A stretch of DNA of 5,148 nucleotides. It comes from Alsobacter sp040380755 (lineage in GTDB: Bacteria; Pseudomonadota; Alphaproteobacteria; Rhizobiales; Beijerinckiaceae). This document shows, in pieces, positions 1 to 5,148 of the stretch. Made by a program: the position numbers and the translations under genes. The stretch lies in assembly GCA_040380755.1 (NCBI GenBank), contig JBEIIL010000188.1, positions 1-5,148 of the forward strand. Reading direction: 5' to 3'. Under the pieces are notes generated by a model. The model did no database searches and was not told the origin of the DNA. It saw only the letters and a program-made list of their open reading frames with translations. Position 1 is the first letter of the stretch, and each line of letters starts with the position of its first letter.

Positions 1-290
1 ATGGCGGCCTGAACCGGCATGAGCTCAACACGGTGCTGATCGCCCGCGGCGCGGGGTTCAGCGCCGGCGCGGACGACCGGCCCTGCGGCATCATCGACAT
101 TGCCCCCACCGTGCTGGCGGCGCTTGGCCTTGCGCCCCTGCCGACAATGACGGGCGAGGCCTTGCTTGGGGACGCCCCCGGTCGCGCCGAACCCAGCGTG
201 TTCGAGGCGGGTCTGGGCGGCTTTACGCAACGCCTCATCCGGCAGGAGCGGTCCCGGTCGGCAATCCTGCTCAGCGGCGGACGCGTCTGA
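1..290 (+). CDS. Alkaline phosphatase superfamily / type I phosphodiesterase-like protein, C-terminal fragment
   Basis: This is the last ~96 residues of a protein whose start lies before the window; the first complete codon begins at base 3 and the stop is TGA at 288-290. The visible sequence opens with GGLNRHELNTVLIARG, and the two bases before it (AT) fit a CAT histidine. An HGG motif followed by E(L/M)N..LIARG is typical of the late metal-binding segment of nucleotide pyrophosphatase/type I phosphodiesterase enzymes, where the His helps bind a catalytic metal. It is followed by IIDIAPTVLAALGL, the helix near the C terminus of phosphodiesterases and sulfatases (D.aPTvL..lG). Such enzymes hydrolyse phosphate diesters, phosphonates or sulfate esters; the substrate cannot be told from this end. 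The rest of the tail is unremarkable. It converges with the caspase gene. The superfamily is fairly sure, the exact enzyme is not. Confidence 0.72.
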   Translation, partial: GGLNRHELNTVLIARGAGFSAGADDRPCGIIDIAPTVLAALGLAPLPTMTGEALLGDAPGRAEPSVFEAGLGGFTQRLIRQERSRSAILLSGGRV

Positions 291-311
291 CCACATAGTC
301 CAGACGCGGTT

Positions 312-353
312 CGGGCGCGCCGCAGGGCCGGTGACGGCCTGCGGACGCGCCCG
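312..353. terminator. Strong hairpin between convergent genes, probable bidirectional terminator
   Basis: Arms 312-330 and 335-353 pair through 18 base pairs, nearly all G-C, with one bulged base on each arm (G325 and A345) and a GTGA loop at 331-334. The hairpin sits 22 bases after the stop of the phosphodiesterase gene and 34 bases after the stop of the caspase gene on the other strand, the expected place for a shared terminator. There is no T-run on either side, so intrinsic termination is inferred from position and stem strength. It could also be a REP-type element present elsewhere in the genome. Confidence 0.6.
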
Positions 354-386
354 TCGGGGGCAGGGGGCGGTGAAGAGCCCCGCGGG

Positions 387-2075
387 TTAACGGCGCACTC
401 CGTTCAGCAGGATTCCGACACCGACACCGCCCAGGAAGGTCCCGACCTCGGCGGCAGGGCTCGGCTTGGCGCGCTGCATGTCCTCGGCTTCCATCCGGCG
501 GATGCGGGCATTCTCGTCGGCCCGGACCCGCTGGACGCGCTCCCGGGGGACACGCTCCACCTGGATGCGCTCTTCCTGCACCCTGGCCCGCCGCATCCGT
601 TCCTGCTGCTGCCGCTCCTGCTGGATCCGCTCCTGCCGGGCCTGGCGGACGCCGGGCGCAACCGGCGCAGGCGTCTTGGGCGGCCGGCTGACCGCGGGGA
701 CGAGGGGCTGGATGTTGACGAAGCGCTGGAAGGACTGCTCGCTCTGGGTGAGGAGCGCGGCGTGCTGTTCCTTCCCGAGCCAGGTGGTCGGGGCCAGGTT
801 GCGGGACTTCTGCCATTCGCCGATCGCCGCGCGGGTGGCCTCGTCAAACGTGCCCGTGACCTTCAGCTTGTCGTAGCCCATGACGATCAGCCGCTGCTGC
901 AGTTCCTTGCGCTGGGCGAGCTTCAGGCCCAGGGCCTTCTCGGTGACCGGCGTGCTGACCTCGGCCTTGAGGGCCGCCGCTGCTGCGACCGCGTCCGGTG
1001 TAGCGCCGGCCTCACGCTGCACGATCGCCGGCTGGGCCGTGTCGGTTGCTGCCGGGGCAAGCGCCAGCCGGGCCCGTCCGATCCGGTTCTTCGCCATCTG
1101 GGCGAAGGTTCCGGTCGGGTAGGCGTCGAGATAGGCCTGGTAGTCGTCGGCGGCGTTGGACTTCTCGGCCGAGTCCCACAGCCGCTGCTCCTGCGAGACG
1201 CGGTCGGACGTGACTGCGACGGGCGTGGTGGCGGGTGAGGTGGCTGCGGTGGGGCCGCCGAGCGTCAGCGTGGCGGCGGGCTGCGCCGGGTTGAGGATGA
1301 ATTCGCCGATCAGCGAGGTGTTCACCCAGGGCATCTGCCGCTTGTTGGTGGTTTCCCAGACTTCGGCGCGGACGCGGTTCAGGATCGTGTCGATCGAAGC
1401 CCCGGGGGTCTCGATGTGCTTCAGCAGCGCCATCGTGAAGGGGCTGTGGCTGCCCTTCGGGCCGTCCGCCGCCACGCTCTTGGGATCCGTCGCGAAAGCG
1501 ATCAGGGTGCCCTTCGCCGAGACGTCGATCCGCGACAGGCCGCGCTCGCTGACAGACGAGCGGTTCTTCGTCGAGGCCGCCAGTTCCTTGGCGAAGGGGT
1601 TGTCGCGGCAGGCGTCCAGGATCACGACGTTGACCCGCTCCTCACGGCGCATCTGGCGCAGGATGAGGTCGATGTTGATGGCGTTGATGTCGAGATCGGT
1701 GACCGACTTCAGCGCAATGTCGACCGGCAGAAGGAAGTTCTCATCCTCAACCGAGACGCCGTGACCGGCGTAATAGACCAGCGCTGCCTTGGTGTCGGCA
1801 ATGGTGCCGGCAAACTCCGACAGCTTGGCCCGCATCTCGAGGAAGCTGAGATCGTAGCCGTCGATGACTTCGAAGCCGATCCGGCGCAGCGCGGCTGCGA
1901 CGCCCCTGGCGTCGATGGTGGGATTTTCGAGCGCCGGGGCGAACCGGTAGGCGCCGTTGCCGATGACGAGCGCCACGCGGCGCTCGGGTGCGGCTGCACC
2001 GGCGGTTGCCGTCGCGCAGACCGCGGCCAGGCTCAACACAAGGGCGAGCCAGAGTGATTGAAGCTTGGTGATCAT
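387..2075 (-). CDS. Secreted caspase-family (peptidase C14) protein with peptidoglycan-binding domain
   Basis: A complete 562-residue protein. Residues 1-29 form a Sec signal peptide (MITK, a Leu/Ala core, then an Ala-rich cleavage region near 25-29); Cys20 has Val before it, so a lipobox is unlikely. Residues 32-263 are a caspase p20-like domain: VALVIGNGAY start, YYAGHG with catalytic His105, and LDACRDNPF with catalytic Cys156, so both dyad residues are intact. Residues 296-337 hold a TPR-like motif (W-D-S.., YQAYLDAYPTGTFA) often seen after bacterial caspase domains. Residues 383-445 match a PG_binding_1 fold (ELQQRL..MGY, VTGTFDEATRAAI, WQ). Residues 477-535 are a Gln/Glu/Arg-rich, probably helical stretch with repeated QER. 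Residues 544-559 are a Gly-rich hydrophobic tail. The likely role is a periplasmic, cell-wall-associated cysteine protease cleaving after basic residues; specificity and substrate are inferred. The ATG has AGGA at 2085-2088, nine bases upstream. Its 3' end converges on the phosphodiesterase gene. Confidence 0.88.
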   Translation of the reverse strand: MITKLQSLWLALVLSLAAVCATATAGAAAPERRVALVIGNGAYRFAPALENPTIDARGVAAALRRIGFEVIDGYDLSFLEMRAKLSEFAGTIADTKAALVYYAGHGVSVEDENFLLPVDIALKSVTDLDINAINIDLILRQMRREERVNVVILDACRDNPFAKELAASTKNRSSVSERGLSRIDVSAKGTLIAFATDPKSVAADGPKGSHSPFTMALLKHIETPGASIDTILNRVRAEVWETTNKRQMPWVNTSLIGEFILNPAQPAATLTLGGPTAATSPATTPVAVTSDRVSQEQRLWDSAEKSNAADDYQAYLDAYPTGTFAQMAKNRIGRARLALAPAATDTAQPAIVQREAGATPDAVAAAAALKAEVSTPVTEKALGLKLAQRKELQQRLIVMGYDKLKVTGTFDEATRAAIGEWQKSRNLAPTTWLGKEQHAALLTQSEQSFQRFVNIQPLVPAVSRPPKTPAPVAPGVRQARQERIQQERQQQERMRRARVQEERIQVERVPRERVQRVRADENARIRRMEAEDMQRAKPSPAAEVGTFLGGVGVGILLNGVRR

Positions 2076-2184
2076 GTCCGTGCGTCCTGTCGATCTGGAT
2101 GGACAACTCCGGGATGAAAGACAGGCACCGGCCCCGTTACCGCTTGCCCGACAGTCAAGTTCACTGCTGTGATGATCTTATACA

Positions 2185-2201
2185 CCCGATCCCCGATCGG
2201 G
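2185..2201. repeat. Perfect 7-base inverted repeat, possible operator
   Basis: CCCGATC at 2185-2191 and GATCGGG at 2195-2201 are exact reverse complements around CCC. Flanking ACAC (2182-2185, sharing C2185 with the left arm) and GTGT (2204-2207) can extend the symmetry across a small bulge. It sits just upstream (in the minus-strand sense) of a TATAAG at 2177-2182, about 110 bases before the caspase ATG. That position suits an operator, but no regulator is encoded nearby and the function is inferred. Confidence 0.35.
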
Positions 2202-2394
2202 CCGTGTGCGCGACGGCACATTGCAGTGACAGGGCCGCCCTCGATCTGCTTGCTTCCGGCACGGCCGGTCCAGCCGATGACCAAACGACCAGAATTGTCC
2301 GCGGCACAGGCGTCCAATGGGGTCGTCCGGTTGCCAAGGAACGCCCATCGAGTGGACATGCCAACGATCATGACGCCCGACGCTTCGAGCAAGC

Positions 2395-2423
2395 TTGGCG
2401 CTCATTGGTCCGAAGGCTATAAG
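2395..2423 (+). promoter_or_regulatory. Sigma-70-type promoter for the small lipoprotein gene
   Basis: TTGGCG at 2395-2400 (4/6 match to TTGACA) and TATAAG at 2418-2423 (5/6 match to TATAAT) are separated by exactly 17 bases. Transcription would start near 2430, giving a leader of about 47 bases to the ATG at 2477. The leader is A-rich (2429-2439) in otherwise GC-rich DNA. Assigned from consensus and spacing alone. Confidence 0.55.
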
Positions 2424-2463
2424 AATCGAGAGAAAAAAAGCAGTCGAACCGCTTTGTGAAAGC

Positions 2464-2469
2464 AAGGGA
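2464..2469 (+). promoter_or_regulatory. Ribosome binding site fixing the lipoprotein start
   Basis: AAGGGA ends seven bases before ATG 2477. This favours ATG 2477 over the in-frame GTG at 2456, which lies upstream of this site and has no Shine-Dalgarno sequence of its own. Confidence 0.6.
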
Positions 2470-2476
2470 CATTGTG

Positions 2477-2701
2477 ATGATACCGTCGTTTCGTGCGTCC
2501 GGCCTGGGCCTTCTTCTCCTCATGGTTGCAGGATGCCAATCTACCGGCCAGCGCAACGCGGAACTGGCGCAGATCTGCTCTGATCCCGCCAACCGGGCGC
2601 CCGGACAGTTTTATTATCAGGAGTGCTTGGTCCTTTACCCGAAAACACCGCAGCAGTTGCAGCAGGACTATCTCGTCACCCAGCCTGCCGGGGACGAGTA
2701 A
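2477..2701 (+). CDS. Small hypothetical lipoprotein (74 residues)
   Basis: A short exported protein I cannot assign to a named family. Residues 1-19 are a lipoprotein signal peptide: Arg6, a Leu-rich core (GLGLLLLMV) and lipobox V-A-G-Cys20, so Cys20 would be lipidated by Lgt and cleaved by LspA. Gln at +2 (not Asp) predicts Lol-dependent sorting to the outer membrane. The mature part is only 55 residues, polar and Gln-rich, with Cys34 and Cys50 that could form a disulfide, an aromatic FYYQEC patch at 45-50, and a Gln/Pro-rich end. A GTG 21 bases upstream would add seven residues before the signal, but the Shine-Dalgarno site supports the ATG. The gene has its own promoter and is divergent from the caspase gene. 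Size, composition and promoter argue that it is a real gene; function is unknown. Confidence 0.72.
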   Translation: MIPSFRASGLGLLLLMVAGCQSTGQRNAELAQICSDPANRAPGQFYYQECLVLYPKTPQQLQQDYLVTQPAGDE

Positions 2702-2703
2702 CG

Positions 2704-2716
2704 TCGGCCAGGCCGA
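2704..2716. terminator. Weak hairpin between convergent lipoprotein and MFS genes
   Basis: TCGGC (2704-2708) and GCCGA (2712-2716) pair around a CAG loop inside the 20-base gap between two convergent stops. A five-pair stem without a T-run is weak; position is the main argument, so any termination here is tentative. Confidence 0.22.
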
Positions 2717-2721
2717 GGAGA

Positions 2722-3894
2722 TCAGCGGTTCTCAGGCGCCGGGCGGATTGCCAGCAGCGCCGCAAGGGCCAACAGGCTCAGTCCACAGGTGAGCCAGACC
2801 GACTGCACGCCGAACTGCTCGAGCGCGTAGCCGAACACCAGCGGGGCGAAAGCCTGCAGGACCCGCGCGGGGGCGTTCAGCAGGCCCAGCCGATGGCCGT
2901 AGCCGGCCGGACCGAACAGGGCCAGGGGCAGCGTGCCCTTGGCGATCGTCAGCACGCCATTGCCTGCGCCGTGCAGGATCGCAAAGACCGCGGCCGCCGG
3001 ACCGCCAAACAGGACAAGAAGACCCGCGCCGAGCGGATGGGCGGCTGCCGCCAGCCGTGCCGAGATGAGCGGATGAAAACGCTGCAGCAGTCCGAATTCG
3101 GCGATCCGCGCCGCAACCTGGGCGGGGCCGATCAGCGCGCCGGCAAGGATGGCCGTCGCCGTCGACGCGCCGGCGGCTTCCAGCAGGCGCGGCAAATGAG
3201 CGGCCATCGCCGTGCTGCTGAACCAGGTTGCGGCGAAGACAAACGCCAGGAGGACGAGCGTTCGCGTCCGGGGCGCCTCAGCTGATCCAGCCTCGGTGCT
3301 GCCGGGAAGTTTCGCGACCGTCCCTGAGCCGGCCGGCAGCGCGAGGTTCAGCGGCAAGGCGATCACCAGGTGCAGCATCGCCCAGCCGACACAGGCGCCA
3401 CGCCAACCGAACTGCGCCTCCATGATGCCTGAGAGCGGCCAGCCGATCGTGCTGGCAAAGCCTGCAATGAGCGTGATGCCGGTCATGGGGGAGCGGGCCG
3501 CCGCGCCATAGACACCGGCCAGCGTTGCGAAGGCCGCCTCATACAGGCCAGCCCCCATCGCCGCGCCGATGACAATCCAGGCGAGAAACAGACCCGTGAC
3601 GGTCTGGCAGGTGGACAACAACAGCAGCCCGCAGGCGAAGATCAGGTTTGTCACCGCCAGGAGTCCTCGACCGCCCCCGCGGTCGATCATGCGACCCGCT
3701 GTCGGCCCGACCAGCGCGGACACGACCATCGCCAGCGAGAAGCCGGCAAACACCCAGACGGGGGAGACCGCGAGGTCGCGGGCGATCGGCGTCGCCAGCA
3801 CGGCGGGGAGGTAGTAGGTCGAGGCCCATGCAATCGTCTGGGCCGTGCCGAGCGCAGCCACGACAGGAAACCGGTTGGCCGGGCTCAGTCTCAT
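2722..3894 (-). CDS. Major facilitator superfamily (MFS) transporter
   Basis: A 390-residue polytopic inner-membrane protein with about 12 hydrophobic helices in two halves joined by a polar loop at ~188-210. An MFS motif A stands between helices 2 and 3 (G63-P-T-A-G-R-M-I-D-R-G-G-G-R, residues 63-76), with a weaker counterpart in the second half (IGPAQVAARIAEF, 255-267). Length is normal for 12-TM MFS carriers, which use the ion gradient to move small solutes. The substrate is not readable: the sequence looks like the many unassigned 'MFS transporter' proteins of proteobacteria, with an N-terminal TIAWASTYYLPA segment. I start at ATG 3894 because GGGGGAAG (minus strand, 3903-3910) lies eight bases upstream; an in-frame GTG at 3912 would add six residues but has only a GCAGG directly abutting it. 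The gene is divergent from the sensor gene and converges on the lipoprotein. Confidence 0.85.
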   Translation of the reverse strand: MRLSPANRFPVVAALGTAQTIAWASTYYLPAVLATPIARDLAVSPVWVFAGFSLAMVVSALVGPTAGRMIDRGGGRGLLAVTNLIFACGLLLLSTCQTVTGLFLAWIVIGAAMGAGLYEAAFATLAGVYGAAARSPMTGITLIAGFASTIGWPLSGIMEAQFGWRGACVGWAMLHLVIALPLNLALPAGSGTVAKLPGSTEAGSAEAPRTRTLVLLAFVFAATWFSSTAMAAHLPRLLEAAGASTATAILAGALIGPAQVAARIAEFGLLQRFHPLISARLAAAAHPLGAGLLVLFGGPAAAVFAILHGAGNGVLTIAKGTLPLALFGPAGYGHRLGLLNAPARVLQAFAPLVFGYALEQFGVQSVWLTCGLSLLALAALLAIRPAPENR

Positions 3895-3896
3895 CG

Positions 3897-3950
3897 CGGA
3901 CGCTTCCCCCACCCTGCACGGAATCCCGGACGCTTCGCTTCGGCCGTCCG
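3897..3950 (-). promoter_or_regulatory. Possible alternative-pairing 5' leader of the MFS gene
   Basis: The plus strand has CGGACGCTTC twice (3897-3906 and 3927-3936), and CGTCCG once at 3945-3950. In the MFS transcript the CGGACG made from 3945-3950 can pair with either CGTCCG copy: the far one (3927-3932, 12-base loop) or the near one (3897-3902), which lies between the Shine-Dalgarno sequence and the ATG. Only one pairing can form at a time, and the second would hide the start. Regulation is inferred; the repeats themselves are directly visible. Confidence 0.25.
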
Positions 3951-4025
3951 AACCGGATCAGTATGGTTCATGACCAGCCGCTTTTGCGCATCAGCATCGT
4001 AGACCGATTCCGTCGTCGAAGAGCC

Positions 4026-4040
4026 TGTATTGCAAATACA
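4026..4040. repeat. Perfect inverted repeat TGTATT-GCA-AATACA, probable operator
   Basis: TGTATT at 4026-4031 and AATACA at 4035-4040 are exact reverse complements around GCA. A further AATAC half-site follows at 4042-4046, seven bases from the previous one. The repeat overlaps or adjoins a minus-strand TATTAT (4040-4045) and sits in the divergent promoter region, so binding here could control the MFS gene, the sensor gene or both. The form resembles sites of small dimeric helix-turn-helix regulators, but no regulator gene is in the window. Confidence 0.45.
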
Positions 4041-4103
4041 TAATACTTGTTGAATTTGAATCCGTTGTTCGTCAGCGCATAAAAACAGACATTTTATTTT
4101 ATC

Positions 4104-4119
4104 TTAATTTCTGGATTAA
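4104..4119 (+). promoter_or_regulatory. Near-consensus CtrA-like box (TTAA-N8-TTAA)
   Basis: TTAA at 4104-4107 and TTAA at 4116-4119 followed by C resemble the alphaproteobacterial CtrA site TTAA-N7-TTAA, which controls many motility and chemotaxis genes. The spacer here is eight, not seven, bases, and TTAA is easily found by chance in AT-rich DNA, so this is only a candidate. Confidence 0.2.
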
Positions 4120-4158
4120 CTGATAGTGAGCATCGCCGCCAGCGTGGGACTCTCCTTC

Positions 4159-5148
4159 ATGAGATCCAGACTGTTCAGCCGGATCGATCGTATTGCAATC
4201 AAGTTGCCGCTGTCCGGAGGGCTGATCGCGCTGTCCGGCGTGGTGCTGGTTGCATCCCTCTCCTACTGGATCGACAGGCACACGGTACGTAATGATGCCG
4301 ACCGGTCGATCCGGCAGCACGCGGTCTATCGCGCCAAGGTCATCGAGGACGTCTCCCAGCGGCTCATGTCGGATGCGTCGCTGATGGCCAGCGACACCCG
4401 GTTCCACCGGATGCTCCGGACCTTCAGCAGCCTTCCGGCGACCAAGGCCGGTGAAGCTCCTGATCCGACCATGGTGGCAGCCCGTGTCCAGTTTGGCCCG
4501 GCGGTGGCCGATCTGGTGCGCCAGAAGCGGCTCGCGGACCTGCTTCTTGTCGGCGATGATGGCGTCATCGCGTATGCGGCCTCCCACACCCTCGAAGGTC
4601 GCAGCGTCCATCATGCTGCCGCCGTCCGGCACCCTTTCCTCGGGGCGGCGGTGAAGGCGGCGCTGGCCGAGACCGGCGACGGCATGGTCGTCCTGGCCGA
4701 TTTTCCCGCGACGGAACCGGGGGGCCCGCGACGGCCTGGCTCGTCCGCGCAATGCCGGACGTCAACGGGGGCTGGCTGGGCACAATCGTGCTGGGCATCG
4801 GCTCCGACATGCTGGCGTCGGCGGTACATGCGCCGATCGGCGCGACCGGCCGCGTCGCCCTCATTGGCATCGACGGGCGGCTGCGCAGCGGTGACTTCGC
4901 GCCGGATGGTTTCACGGACCTGCTGCACGACGTCAAGGCGCAGGGCAGCACTGTCGGCGAATTTCCCGCAGAGCGGGACGGGGTGGTTGCGGCGGCCGCG
5001 CCGGCGGTCGTGTTTGGCCGCGACTGGGCCGTCCTTGCCCGGATCGATCGCTCGGAGATCACGGCGCTGGCCGACCGGATGGGCTGGCAGATCGCCGGCG
5101 CCTCCGCGGCGGCGGTCAGCATCCTGATCGGCCTCACTTTGGCGCTCG
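4159..5148 (+). CDS. Membrane sensor with double-Cache-like domain, probable methyl-accepting chemotaxis protein; frameshifted and cut by window end
   Basis: From ATG 4159 (GGGA at 4146-4149, nine bases before; an in-frame GTG at 4126 would add 11 residues but lacks a ribosome site) the protein has a basic cytoplasmic start, a membrane helix at ~16-38, then a periplasmic sensor. LADLLLVGDDGVIAYAA (125-141) is the strand-turn-strand 'D.fLid.dG.v.y' of Cache domains. At 4719-4724 the frame shifts by -1: unshifted reading runs as low-complexity Arg/Ser-rich sequence to a stop at 5127. Adding one base continues into TAWLVRAMPDVNGGWLGTIV, then GATGRVALIGIDGRLRS (228-244) and WAVLARIDRSE (290-300), all matching the rest of a double-Cache sensor, then a second membrane helix from ~311 at the window end. 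The output module is outside the window; this sensor type is commonest in alphaproteobacterial chemoreceptors, but a histidine kinase or cyclase is possible. Confidence 0.68.
4714..4728 (+). other. Frameshift site in the sensor gene (G6 run, slippery-like heptamer)
   Basis: In the upstream frame the codons are GAA CCG GGG GGC CCG, with six G at 4719-4724 followed by CCC. Downstream homology resumes in the frame one base earlier, as if one G were missing; with seven G the reading is E-P-G-G-P-A-T-A-W. The same bases read G GGG GGC, which fits the X XXY YYZ pattern for -1 ribosomal slippage. A one-base loss in a homopolymer (true mutation or sequencing error) is the simplest explanation. Confidence 0.7.

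Larger units (their letters stand above)
2076..2476. other. Divergent intergenic region between caspase and lipoprotein genes
   Basis: About 400 bases separate the divergent starts. Several frames are open on both strands (for example 2099-2422 on + and 2072-2392 on -), but their translations resemble no family, overlap each other, and lack convincing ribosome sites, so I see no gene here. The region contains a perfect inverted repeat at 2185-2201 and a good promoter at 2395-2423 facing the lipoprotein. For the caspase gene I find no convincing -35/-10 pair: a TATAAG on the minus strand (2177-2182) has no matching -35, and a TTGACT (minus strand, about 2150) has no -10 at proper distance. Confidence 0.6.
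3895..4158. other. Divergent intergenic region between MFS and sensor genes, partly AT-rich
   Basis: No gene is visible. The half nearest the MFS gene (3895-4020) is GC-rich and contains a repeated CGGACGCTTC. The half nearest the sensor (about 4027-4120) is sharply AT-rich against the GC-rich surroundings, as expected for promoters. Candidate elements are the palindrome at 4026-4040, a minus-strand TATTAT (4040-4045) that could be a -10 for the MFS gene, TTGAAT (4056-4061) with CATAAA (4078-4083) at 16-base spacing for the sensor, and paired TTAA boxes at 4104-4119. None is strong alone. Confidence 0.5.

Noticed and set aside
2015..2018. Cys20 of the caspase signal peptide as a lipidation site
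   Set aside because: The residue before the Cys is Val, which is not accepted in a lipobox; a normal Ala-rich signal peptidase I site follows.
1156..2057. Long plus-strand open frames (202 and 213 residues) opposite the caspase gene
   Set aside because: They lie antisense to a clear caspase gene, have Arg/Val-rich low-information translations without any recognisable motif, and are expected from GC-rich codon bias.
2072..2392. Minus-strand 106-residue open frame in the divergent region, overlapping the caspase start by four bases
   Set aside because: No family resemblance, no convincing ribosome site, and several competing frames cover the same bases. The four-base overlap looks like translational coupling but is not enough.
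2099..2422. Plus-strand 107-residue open frame in the divergent region
   Set aside because: The translation is compositionally odd (His/Arg/Asp-rich), matches nothing, and would run through the promoter that serves the lipoprotein gene.
2623..3285. Plus-strand 220-residue open frame opposite the MFS gene
   Set aside because: Gln/Arg-rich shadow of a transporter with clear helices and motif A on the other strand.
4726..5127. Unshifted C-terminal tail of the sensor frame as a real novel domain
   Set aside because: It is Arg/Ser/Pro-rich noise, while the frame one base earlier gives coherent Cache-domain and membrane-helix sequence over the same bases.
4099..5137. Minus-strand open frames opposite the sensor gene
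   Set aside because: They overlap sequence whose plus-strand translation (after frame correction) fits a Cache sensor; their own translations are Arg/Pro/Ser-rich without motifs.

Overview
The window is GC-rich coding DNA with strongly G/C-biased third codon positions. Its gene content (a secreted caspase-like protein with a peptidoglycan-binding domain, a Cache-type sensor resembling chemoreceptors, a 12-helix MFS carrier) fits an alphaproteobacterium, possibly Hyphomicrobiales or Rhodospirillales. That placement comes from family resemblance and composition, not from a marker gene.

Layout. (1) Bases 1-290 (+) hold the C-terminal end of an alkaline-phosphatase-superfamily (type I phosphodiesterase-like) enzyme. 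(2) A strong hairpin at 312-353 lies between its stop and the stop of the convergent next gene, and probably terminates both. (3) 387-2075 (-) encodes a complete 562-residue exported caspase-family (C14) protein with His105/Cys156, a TPR-like repeat, a peptidoglycan-binding fold, a Gln/Glu/Arg-rich helix and a Gly-rich hydrophobic tail. (4) A roughly 400-base non-coding divergent region (2076-2476) contains a perfect inverted repeat and a good sigma-70-type promoter for (5) a 74-residue lipoprotein at 2477-2701 (+). (6) An MFS transporter at 2722-3894 (-) converges on the lipoprotein with 20 bases between them. (7) A divergent, partly AT-rich region (3895-4158) carries a perfect palindrome, a near-CtrA motif and a possible alternative-pairing leader. 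(8) A membrane sensor starts at 4159 (+) and runs off the end. It has an apparent one-base deletion in a G run at 4719-4724, and reading across it restores a complete double-Cache-like sensory domain.

The genes do not form one operon: neighbouring genes alternate in strand, and no shared pathway is evident. The best-supported unusual points are the frameshift in the sensor gene (mutation, sequencing error or recoding), the domain architecture of the secreted caspase, and the palindromes in the two divergent promoter regions. I see no mobile element, CRISPR array, tRNA or rRNA, and no clearly novel multi-gene system.
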